This document shows positions 20,710-27,069 of a stretch of 64,000 bases of DNA, one piece after another. The DNA is taken from positions 310,001 to 374,000 of the forward strand of contig JACKLQ010000001.1 of the NCBI GenBank assembly GCA_024235835.1, read 5' to 3'. How positions within the stretch are numbered: position 1 is the first letter of the stretch; every line of letters begins with the position of its first letter. Source of the DNA: Thiobacillus sp. (lineage in GTDB: Bacteria > Pseudomonadota > Gammaproteobacteria > Burkholderiales > Thiobacillaceae). Below the pieces are notes generated by a model, which made no database searches, had not been told where the DNA came from, and was given only the letters and a program-made list of their open reading frames with translations. The position numbers and the translations under genes are program-made.

Positions 20710-21045
20710 TCAGGCAAACCCCAGGAACACGGCCAGGGCCCGGTTCACCGCCACCATGGCTTCCGCGTCCAGCCGGCCGAAGGCCGTGCCGATCTTGTCC
20801 CGGGGCACGCTTTGGGCCTTGTCCACCATCACCTGGGAGACGACCCGCAGGCCGTTTTCCGGCGTGGGTTCGATCTGGATGCGGAACAGAGGCGTGGCGC
20901 GCAATTCGCCGGTTACCGGCAGTATGGTGACCGAGGGATGCTCGGCGAAAAGATCGGACTGGATCACCAGGGCCGGACGGGGTTTGCCATGGGGTTTGCC
21001 ATCCTCCCCCAGCAAGGCCACGGTGACCAGGTCACCACGCCTCAT
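20710..21045 (-). CDS. MazF/PemK-family toxin (endoribonuclease)
   Basis: 111 residues. MRRGDLVTVAL opens the family's SH3-like barrel; KPRPALVIQSDLF, SVTILPVTGEL, GLRVVSQVMVDKAQSVPRDKIGTAFG and a terminal helix follow the MazF/PemK/CcdB pattern. Such toxins cut RNA at short sites. The ATG overlaps the stop of the antitoxin gene (ATGA), the usual coupling. Expression is probably controlled with the antitoxin from the promoter/operator at 21269-21311. Confidence 0.9.
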   Translation of the reverse strand: MRRGDLVTVALLGEDGKPHGKPRPALVIQSDLFAEHPSVTILPVTGELRATPLFRIQIEPTPENGLRVVSQVMVDKAQSVPRDKIGTAFGRLDAEAMVAVNRALAVFLGFA

Positions 21046-21254
21046 TTCCAGCCCCAGGTATCCGCCACGGATTCAAGCCATTCCAGGGTCCCGGTTTCCA
21101 GAGTATCGCCCTGCAGCAGCAGGGACTGGCGCTTGCATTCCTCCGCGAACCCCGCGCGCCGGGTATCGGGCACCCAGATCTGGATGGGGCGCAGGCCGGC
21201 CTCTCGCAGCGCCTGGCGGTGTTTCTGCACCCGTTCGGAGGTGTTGGTGCTCAT
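21042..21254 (-). CDS. MazE-type antitoxin (DUF3018-like)
   Basis: 70 residues from MSTNTSERVQKHRQALREAG. The RVQKHRQALREAGLRPIQIWVPD segment and the C-terminal LEWLESVADTWGW fit the antitoxin family often paired with MazF in proteobacteria: an N-terminal DNA-binding half and a C-terminal toxin-neutralising tail. It lies directly upstream of the toxin gene with a 4-base overlap. I start at this ATG because the operator and promoter end just before it; longer in-frame versions would run through the operator. Confidence 0.85.
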   Translation of the reverse strand: MSTNTSERVQKHRQALREAGLRPIQIWVPDTRRAGFAEECKRQSLLLQGDTLETGTLEWLESVADTWGWK

Positions 21255-21268
21255 GAGTGGTCCCGGCT

Positions 21269-21311
21269 TTGTTACATGAAACAGTTTAGTTTCTTGTGTT
21301 TCATGTAACAA
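21269..21311 (-). promoter_or_regulatory. MazEF promoter and 15-base inverted-repeat operator
   Basis: Perfect inverted repeat TTGTTACATGAAACA (21269-21283) and TGTTTCATGTAACAA (21297-21311) with a 13-base spacer. On the minus strand TTGTTA (21311-21306) and TAAACT (21288-21283) are 17 bases apart, matching a -35/-10 pair. One operator arm covers the -35 and the other overlaps the end of the -10 and the start site, as expected for toxin-antitoxin autorepression. Confidence 0.75.
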
Positions 21312-21491
21312 GCGGATGCAGTGTGGACGGGTATCGGAGGAGCGTGTATAAGACGTCCAAGGCCACCTGATATGCCTGGAAATAAACAAATAATACAAAG
21401 GGTTGGCCTATTACTTCCGTGATAGGCACCCGAGATTGGGAGACAAATACACCTGTTCGGGGGGCTGACAATAACGTAGGGCGTAAACCTA

Positions 21492-21923
21492 GTGAACCTG
21501 CTGATCGCCGTGTTCTTCTCAGTCGGTCTGGTGGCCTGCGCCGCACTCGAAACCAAGGGGTGGGGGCAGTGGGCCGAAGAGAATCTCGCGCTGCACGACA
21601 CCACGTCGACCGCTTTGTTCGACTGGCGAGACTGGCCAGGAATGATCGTCCGCATCGACAAGAATCCAGCTGTCTCTGAAGGTTACAAGTCAGCCCGCCT
21701 GCGCCCTGGCGTGCACGTCATCGAGTACAGCAATCATGTTCGCGACTTCGGTCACGTGAAGGGCGTGATCAACATGGTCTTGTTGGCCGGACACAGTTAC
21801 CAATTTCACTTTGACACCTGCTACTGGTGCAAGCCGCGCCGGCTTGCAGTCTGGGTCGACGACGTCACCACCGGTGAGCTTGCGTGGGGTACGCGCCCCA
21901 ACTGGCCCCGTTGGTACCTGTGA
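21492..21923 (+). CDS. Putative lipoprotein of unknown function
   Basis: 143 residues from a GTG start. The N-terminus ALFF-like core ends in a lipobox, VGLVAC, with Cys16 as the lipidation site. The mature part has RLRPGVHVIEY, LLAGHSYQFHFDTCYWC and RLAVWVDDVTTGELAWG; I recall similar 'CYWCKPR...W.DD.TTGE..WG' ends in other uncharacterised proteobacterial lipoproteins, but no function. The CYWC pair could bind metal or form a disulfide. It is divergent from the mazEF pair and stands alone. Confidence 0.65.
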   Translation: MNLLIAVFFSVGLVACAALETKGWGQWAEENLALHDTTSTALFDWRDWPGMIVRIDKNPAVSEGYKSARLRPGVHVIEYSNHVRDFGHVKGVINMVLLAGHSYQFHFDTCYWCKPRRLAVWVDDVTTGELAWGTRPNWPRWYL

Positions 21924-22221
21924 GCAAACGCCGCATCGCAAAACATTTTCGCTGAGTGCGCGGTGCCACACCCACGCCCTACAAGCTGCGCCCGCCCGGC
22001 TGGCCACACCCTGTACCGCAACGGCGGAACCCCGGAACGTCCCGTAATGGGGGCCAGCCCCGGGCCGATTGAACTGAGCGTGCAAGGGGGGTGGAAAACC
22101 CGGTGCGGCAAACCGTCTACAGGCAATCGCCGCCGCTGCTTGAATAAATGCCACCCTCGGGGCAAAGGGCTCGGTGGAATGAGGTTTTCCTACTGCTTCC
22201 TTTGACCTCTCAAAGGGCGGA
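21924..22221. other. Intergenic region upstream of the second toxin-antitoxin pair
   Basis: About 300 bases without a supported gene. One short forward frame (about 80 codons) crosses it but has no ribosome binding site and no family resemblance. No integron attC-type core or IS end was found. Confidence 0.4.
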
Positions 22222-22250
22222 TAGACGAAACGTACGTAATTACGTACTAT
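22222..22250 (+). promoter_or_regulatory. YefM/YoeB promoter and palindromic operator
   Basis: -35-like TAGACG (22222-22227), 17-base spacer, -10-like TACTAT (22245-22250). Between them lies GTACGTAATTACGTAC (22232-22247), a perfect 16-base palindrome that would block the promoter when bound. The antitoxin ATG is 27 bases further on. Confidence 0.75.
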
Positions 22251-22277
22251 TTTGTCTCCTCTATTCGGAGAACGAAG

Positions 22278-22520
22278 ATGGCCACCCTCACTGCAAGCGA
22301 AGCACGCGCAAACCTGTATCGGCTCATCGACCAGGTCGCTGAGTCACATCAGCCAATTCATATCGCCGGAAAGCGATCAAGTGCCGTCCTTCTCGCAACC
22401 GAAGATTGGGAAGCCATTCAAGAAACGCTATACCTTCTTTCCATCCCCGGCATGCGCGAATCTATCAAGGAGGGCATGGCCGAGCCTCTTGGCAAGAGCG
22501 CCAAGGAGCTTAACTGGTGA
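22278..22520 (+). CDS. YefM/Phd-family antitoxin
   Basis: 80 residues. MATLTASEARANLYRLIDQVAESHQPIHI is the Phd/YefM N-terminal DNA-binding and dimerisation pattern, followed by GKRSSAVLLATEDWEAIQETLYLLSIPG, a close match to YefM/Axe proteins. The flexible acidic C-terminal tail would cover the toxin active site. It represses its own operon together with the toxin. The toxin start overlaps its stop (GTGA). Confidence 0.95.
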   Translation: MATLTASEARANLYRLIDQVAESHQPIHIAGKRSSAVLLATEDWEAIQETLYLLSIPGMRESIKEGMAEPLGKSAKELNW

Positions 22521-22780
22521 GTTGGCGGGTCGTTTTTTCGAAACACGCGCAGAAAGACGCGATGAAGCTGGCTGCGGCAGGCCTGAAGACCAAGGCACTG
22601 GAACTTCTGGCCGTTCTCGCTGCCGACCCGTTTCAAAACCCACCGCCCTACGAGAAGCTCGTAGGCGACTTGGCCGGCGCGTATTCGCGACGCATCAATA
22701 TTCAGCATCGTCTGGTGTACGAAGTCTTTCCAAAGGAACGGGCAGTTCGTGTGTTGCGCATGTGGACGCACTATGTGTGA
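22517..22780 (+). CDS. YoeB/Txe-family toxin
   Basis: 87 residues from a GTG start. It has the complete YoeB catalytic set: Glu46 in YEKLVGDL, Arg59 and Arg65 in SRRINIQHRLVYEV, and His85-Tyr86 at the end (MWTHYV). YoeB cuts mRNA on the ribosome. Length and residue spacing match E. coli YoeB almost exactly, so it is probably active. It is translationally coupled to the antitoxin. Confidence 0.95.
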   Translation: MSWRVVFSKHAQKDAMKLAAAGLKTKALELLAVLAADPFQNPPPYEKLVGDLAGAYSRRINIQHRLVYEVFPKERAVRVLRMWTHYV

Positions 22781-22918
22781 GAGAGGCCCAACTCCAACGC
22801 TGTCGCTGTAACCCCCCGATTAACCCGATTCCCCAGCCCAGGGCTTGGCCCCGGCGCCTGCTTCTTCCCCGGCAGGCAATGGGGGAGGGGTGGCCGCCGC
22901 CATGTCCGCCGGAGCGGG

Positions 22919-22932
22919 TTGATAAGGGTCAA
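22919..22932 (+). promoter_or_regulatory. FNR/DNR-type box upstream of the dioxygenase gene
   Basis: TTGAT-AAGG-GTCAA, a full-length match to the FNR/ANR/DNR family pattern (TTGAT-N4-ATCAA, with GTCAA on the right as often seen for DNR sites). It is centred about 76 bases before the dioxygenase ATG. Confidence 0.5.
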
Positions 22933-23001
22933 TGCCCCAACGGGCGGCTTGGCCCAGGCTGGCGGCCTCATCGCCATCCATCTGCATCCACGGAGAGTCC
23001 C

Positions 23002-23910
23002 ATGAGCCAACCCCAGCGCCAGGCCCAAGCCGTTTCCAACCCCTTCCATCCCGACAGCGGGGACCTGTACCTGCGCTGGCGGGACGCCAAGCTCCAGGAC
23101 TATCCCCGGGACCTGGGGGACCTGGTGGTGGAGATCGACGATCCCCGCCGGCTTACGGACAGCGAACACGCCGCCCTGCTGGCGCGCTGCCGCAAGGCCA
23201 ACATGGCCCTTTACGCGGGCAGGACCGGGGACGACCCGGACCCGGAGATTCCCCTTTCCCTGGGGCGGCGCTTCGGCCTGCAGGACCTGAACAAGAACTG
23301 GCTGGCGGACGAGACGGGCCTCACCTCCCTCACCGTGCGCACCGACGGCATCCGCCAGCAGTACATCCCCTACACCAACCGGGCCATCAACTGGCACACC
23401 GACGGCTACTACAACACCGCCGACAAGCAGATCCACGCCCTGAACCTGCACGTGGTGCAGCAGGCCGCCAGCGGCGGCGAGAACGGACTCATGGACCACG
23501 AGATGGCCTACCTGCTGCTGCGGGAGAAGAACCCGGACTACATCCGCGCCCTCATGGGCCCCGGGGTGATGACCATTCCCGCCCGCATCGACGAGGGGGG
23601 CAGGGAGGCCCGCCGGGAGGAACCGGGGCCCGTGTTCGGCATCACCCCCGCCGGCAATCTGCACATGCGCTACACCATCCGCGTCAACAACGTCCTCTGG
23701 TCCGACGACCCCCTCACCCGGGAGGCCCTGGACGCCCTGCGGGACCTGCTGGAGGGCGAGGCACCCTACAAGTACCGGGGCCGGCTGGAATCCGGCATGG
23801 GGCTGGTGAGCAACAACGTCCTCCACGACCGCGCCGCCTTCAGCGACGACGCCACCCACAAGCGCCACTACTACCGCGCCCGCTACTTCGACCGCCTGGC
23901 GGGTACCTGA
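23002..23910 (+). CDS. TauD/TfdA-family Fe(II)/2-oxoglutarate dioxygenase
   Basis: 302 residues; ATG preceded by GGAGAG. The iron facial triad is His132 and Asp134 in NWHTDGYYN and His275 in NNVLHDRAAF; the 2-oxoglutarate-binding arginine is probably in the closing RHYYRARYFDR. It belongs to the TauD/clavaminate-synthase-like group that hydroxylates small molecules with O2. The substrate is not evident; neighbours give no pathway. The upstream FNR/DNR-like box suggests oxygen- or NO-responsive expression, which would make sense for an O2-using enzyme only as repression or scavenging control; that is inference. Confidence 0.85.
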   Translation: MSQPQRQAQAVSNPFHPDSGDLYLRWRDAKLQDYPRDLGDLVVEIDDPRRLTDSEHAALLARCRKANMALYAGRTGDDPDPEIPLSLGRRFGLQDLNKNWLADETGLTSLTVRTDGIRQQYIPYTNRAINWHTDGYYNTADKQIHALNLHVVQQAASGGENGLMDHEMAYLLLREKNPDYIRALMGPGVMTIPARIDEGGREARREEPGPVFGITPAGNLHMRYTIRVNNVLWSDDPLTREALDALRDLLEGEAPYKYRGRLESGMGLVSNNVLHDRAAFSDDATHKRHYYRARYFDRLAGT

Positions 23911-23964
23911 CCGGGCCGGGGCCGATGGGCCCCGGGCGGGGGCACTGGCCGGCCCAAGGGATAG

Positions 23965-24279
23965 GGAAGACGGTGTGGCTGCGGGAAGATTCCACCATCG
24001 ATACCGTGAGGGCCTCCACCGCCCTACCGACCCTGTAACGCCGTTGGTGGTGGAAGGCCGGATGCTGGTCCCTGTGCCCCTGGCCCTGGCCCGGGCCAGG
24101 GGGGGGCGACGTGATGACCGCCGTGGACCTCAACACCGATCTGCTGGGTCGCTATTTCAAGGAGCCGCCGGAGCCCGAGCCGTTATCCGGGGAAGCGAGC
24201 GAGTGGATGCGCAATCCGCAGGGGAACCTGAGCACTATCAGGCCCAAACGGGTGGAAAGCCCCGCATGCCCTGGCGGGC
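23965..24279 (+). pseudogene. Degraded partial copy of the patatin-like gene
   Basis: Aligns by eye over its whole length with 25950-26257 inside the intact patatin gene: VWLRE...STIDAVRAS, VVVEGRMLV, a DLNTDLLGR-coding segment, and WMRNPQ versus WMRKLQ. It covers only the middle of the gene (about residues 139-240), has lost ~24 bases containing the catalytic Asp-Gly-Gly codons, has frameshifts around 24100, and carries an early stop. It ends where the IS30-family element begins. Roughly four fifths of bases match, so the copy is old or came from a relative. Confidence 0.8.
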
Positions 24280-25361
24280 TCAATAATCAAGCGCAACACC
24301 CTGTTAAGGTGCTGCGATGGGAAGCCATTACGAACAACTGAGTGCTGAAGAACGGGCGACGATGATGCTGATGCGCGGAGTGGGATGCAGCTTTGCGGGC
24401 CATGGCCCGCAAGCTGCATCGCGCGCCGTCGACGATCAGCCGGGAACTGACGCGCAATACGGGGGAATCGGGCGGCTACGATGCCCGGGCGGCGGGGATT
24501 CGGGCGCGAGGGCGGCGTTACAAGCCTCGCCGTGACCGCAAGCTGGCGCCGCATACGGTGCTGTTTGGCGTGGTCGAGCATTACCTCCGGGAAGGCTGGT
24601 CGCCCGAGCAGATCGCGGGCACACTCAAGCGGGTCTGGCCCCAGGACCGGGAGCACACCGTTTCCCACGAATCCATCTACAACGCCTTGTACGTGATGCC
24701 ACGAGGGGAGCTGCGCGCCGAGCTGATCGCTTGCCTGCGCCAGGGCCGGAGCGGGCGCCGCTCCCGCGCGCGCGGCGAGGATCGCCGGGGGCAGATCCCT
24801 GATATGACCAGCCTGCGCGCCCGTCCCGACGAAATCGAGGATCGCTTGGTGCCCGGACACTGGGAAGGGGACCTCATCAAGGGAGCGGCCAACCGTTCTG
24901 CTGTGGGTACCTTGGTCGAGCGTACCAGCCGTATGGTCATGCTCGCACGCATGGAGGACAGCACCGCCCTGGCGGCCCTGGAGGGCTTCTCCGAGGCGCT
25001 CAACCGGGTGCATGAGCCGATGCGCAAGACCTTGACCTATGACCAAGGCAAGGAAATGAGCCGGCACAAGGAGCTGACCGAACGTACCGGTGTTAGGGTC
25101 TACTTCGCTGATCCTCACAGCCCTTGGCAGCGTGGGTCGAATGAAAACACCAATGGCCTGCTGCGCCAGTACCTGCCCAAGGGCACCGACTTGTCCGGAT
25201 TCTCCCAGGATGACCTGGATGCCATCGCCTTCAAGCTCAATTCCAGGCCTCGCAAAATTCATGGCTTCCGTTCTCCCTTGGAGGTCTACGCCGAATTGCT
25301 CGTCAAGGCTCAATCCCTTGATTCCAATTCAATTTCTTCAACTGTTGCACTTGGAACTTGA
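24280..25361 (+). mobile_element. IS30-family insertion sequence
   Basis: About 1.08 kb. The ends form an imperfect inverted repeat: left TCAATAATCAAGCGCAACA (from 24280) and right, on the other strand, TCAAGTTCCAAGTGCAACA (from 25361), 14 of 19 identical, with the shared CAAG(C/T)GCAACA core usual in this family. It encodes one transposase in the + direction whose stop lies within the right end. Short target duplications could not be made out. Confidence 0.8.
24317..25361 (+). pseudogene. IS30-family transposase, frameshifted
   Basis: The start MGSHYEQLSAEERATMMLMRG is typical of the family, but the frame is lost at a TTT at 24392-24394; removing one T would restore ...GCSLRAMARKLHRAPSTISREL. 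The remainder is intact from 24393: helix-turn-helix (MARKLHRAPSTISRELTRN), the first catalytic Asp in GHWEGDLIKG, the second in TYDQGKEM, and the Glu in PWQRGSNENTNGLLRQYLP, followed by LNSRPRK. The DDE set is present, but normal initiation would give a truncated product, so the element is probably not autonomous unless it restarts at TTG 24393. Confidence 0.85.
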
Positions 25362-25534
25362 AACCGCCATGCACGGCAGAGTGGAGTTGGAACGTAAGCC
25401 CGGAACCCTGGTACGGGGCAAATGGCCCAGTATTGGGGAGAGCCCCTGAGGGGTCCCCGCAATTTTCTTCTGAAGGCACGGACCTGCCCACGGGGTAGGA
25501 TGGAGGCCAGCGCCTATACCCAGGGAAGCCTCCC
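25362..25534. other. Short intergenic region between IS and patatin gene
   Basis: Contains a GGGGAGAGCCCCTGAGGGGTCCCC-type hairpin ending near 25460 followed by a short AT stretch, a possible terminator. No gene seen. Confidence 0.35.
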
Positions 25535-26503
25535 ATGCCCGCCAGCCGCCACCATTCCCCTGCCTCCGGGCGACCTTCCGGGAAGTCCCGCTCCAGGCCC
25601 CGCATCGGCCTGGCCCTGGGCAGTGGCTCGGCTCGGGGCTGGGCCCATGTGGGGGTCATACGCGCCCTGGAGGCGGCGGGCATCCGCCCTGACCTGGTGT
25701 GCGGCACCTCCATCGGCGCCCTGGTGGGGGCCGCCTGCGCGGCGGGGGAGCTGGACCGCTTCGAACACTGGCTGCTTGACCTGGGCATGGCGGACGTGCT
25801 GGCCTTCATGGACGTGCGCCTGAACGGCGGCCTGATCAAGGGCGATCGGCTCATGGAGTTCTTCCGCCGCAACTTCCTGGACCGCCCCATGGAGAAGCTG
25901 GACCTGCCCCTGGGGGTGGTGGCCACGGCCCTGCACACCGGCGAGGAGGTGTGGCTGCGGGAAGGCTCCACCATCGACGCCGTGCGGGCCTCCATCGCCC
26001 TGCCGGCCCTGTTCACGCCGGTTGTGGTGGAAGGCCGGATGCTGGTGGACGGCGGCCTGGTGAACCCGGTGCCCGTGTCCCTGGCCCGGGCCATGGGGGC
26101 CGACGTGGTGATCGCCGTGGACCTGAATACCGACCTGTTGGGCCGCCACCTGAGGGAGCCCCCGGAAAGGGGGGAGACCGACGAGGCGTCGGCCGGGGAG
26201 GTGAGCGAATGGATGCGCAAGCTCCAGGAAAACCTGAGCGCCCTCATGCCCGGGCGGGAAGAGAGGGAGGAGCGGGGACCCCGCCTGCCGTCCATGCTGG
26301 ACGTGGTGGCCTCCAGCATCAACATCATGCAGGTGCGCATCAGCCGCAGCCGCATGGCCGGGGAGCCGCCGGACGCCATCGTGGCCCCCAAGCTGGCCCG
26401 CCTGGGCCTGCTGGACTTCCACAAGGCCCGGGAGGCCATGGAAGAGGGGAGGCGGGCCGTGGCCGCGGCGCTGCCCGGCATCAGGGAAGTGCTGGGGGAT
26501 TGA
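25535..26503 (+). CDS. Patatin-like phospholipase, RssA type
   Basis: 322 residues. Oxyanion loop LGSGSARGWAHVGVI (about 29-43), nucleophile Ser59 in GTSIGALVG, and Asp172 in the DGGLVNPVPV motif make the patatin Ser-Asp dyad. SIALPALFTPVVVEGRMLVDGG is the RssA/YlbK-type core. Such proteins are acyl hydrolases; RssA's cell role is unknown. The first ~20 residues are basic and low in complexity; the true start could be slightly later. A decayed partial copy lies 1.3-1.6 kb upstream, on the other side of the IS30-family element. Confidence 0.92.
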   Translation: MPASRHHSPASGRPSGKSRSRPRIGLALGSGSARGWAHVGVIRALEAAGIRPDLVCGTSIGALVGAACAAGELDRFEHWLLDLGMADVLAFMDVRLNGGLIKGDRLMEFFRRNFLDRPMEKLDLPLGVVATALHTGEEVWLREGSTIDAVRASIALPALFTPVVVEGRMLVDGGLVNPVPVSLARAMGADVVIAVDLNTDLLGRHLREPPERGETDEASAGEVSEWMRKLQENLSALMPGREEREERGPRLPSMLDVVASSINIMQVRISRSRMAGEPPDAIVAPKLARLGLLDFHKAREAMEEGRRAVAAALPGIREVLGD

Positions 26504-26593
26504 CGTGTTGCCTGGTGTGGGTCAGGCGAGACCGGACCGCGTTCCAATCAAAGTTTTTCGGCAGTCCCGCTGCTTCATTCAAACATCAGCTCA
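26504..26593. other. Convergent gap between patatin gene and queF
   Basis: About 90 bases; no clear terminator hairpin or gene. Confidence 0.3.
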
Positions 26594-27010
26594 TCAACGC
26601 GTATTCGAGTTTGGCGTGAACTGACTCAATTCCACCCGGGGTGCGGGCTCCCAACCCGGCTTGCGGTGTTCCGCCACCACGTTGGTAAAGATGCCGCCCC
26701 GCACGTAGAACTTGCTGGTGAGGCGCATGAAGCGGGGATCGGTGGCCCCCACCAGGTCGTCCAGGATGCGGTTGGTGACGTCCTCGTGGAAGTGGCCTTC
26801 CTCCCGGAAGGACCAGATGTAGAGCTTCAGGCTCTTCAGCTCCACGCAGCGCCGGTCCGGGATGTAGTCCAGGAACAGGGTGGCGAAGTCCGGCTGGCCG
26901 GTCTTGGGGCACAGGCAGGTGAACTCGGGAATCTCGATGTGGATGTGGTAGTCCCGGGCCGGCTGGGGGTTGTCGAAGGTTTCCAGGGCCTTGGTGGGTT
27001 GGCTGGGCAT
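26594..27010 (-). CDS. queF: NADPH-dependent 7-cyano-7-deazaguanine reductase
   Basis: 138 residues, the short (single-domain) QueF type. It reduces preQ0 to preQ1 for queuosine tRNA modification. Catalytic Cys34 and Asp41 are in FTCLCPKTGQPDF; YIPDRRCVELKSLKLY is the QueF signature and FHEDV provides the substrate glutamate. I start at MPSQPTKALETF. It is divergent from smc with about 60 bases between the starts; I see no preQ1 riboswitch there. Confidence 0.97.
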   Translation of the reverse strand: MPSQPTKALETFDNPQPARDYHIHIEIPEFTCLCPKTGQPDFATLFLDYIPDRRCVELKSLKLYIWSFREEGHFHEDVTNRILDDLVGATDPRFMRLTSKFYVRGGIFTNVVAEHRKPGWEPAPRVELSQFTPNSNTR

Positions 27011-27069
27011 GAGGACGGCTTCCGAAGTTAAAATCGCGGGCGAATTATAAATCCCGGACATCCACCCCC

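Noticed and set aside
21924..22221. Possible integron attC site or IS end
   Set aside because: No core-site pair or inverted repeat of the right type could be found.
24317..24394. Programmed frameshift in the IS30 transposase
   Set aside because: IS30-family elements normally use one frame, and the TTT site is not a classical slippery heptamer; a simple one-base insertion explains it.
27011..27069. preQ1 riboswitch upstream of queF
   Set aside because: The 60-base gap shows no pseudoknot-like hairpin with an A-rich tail.
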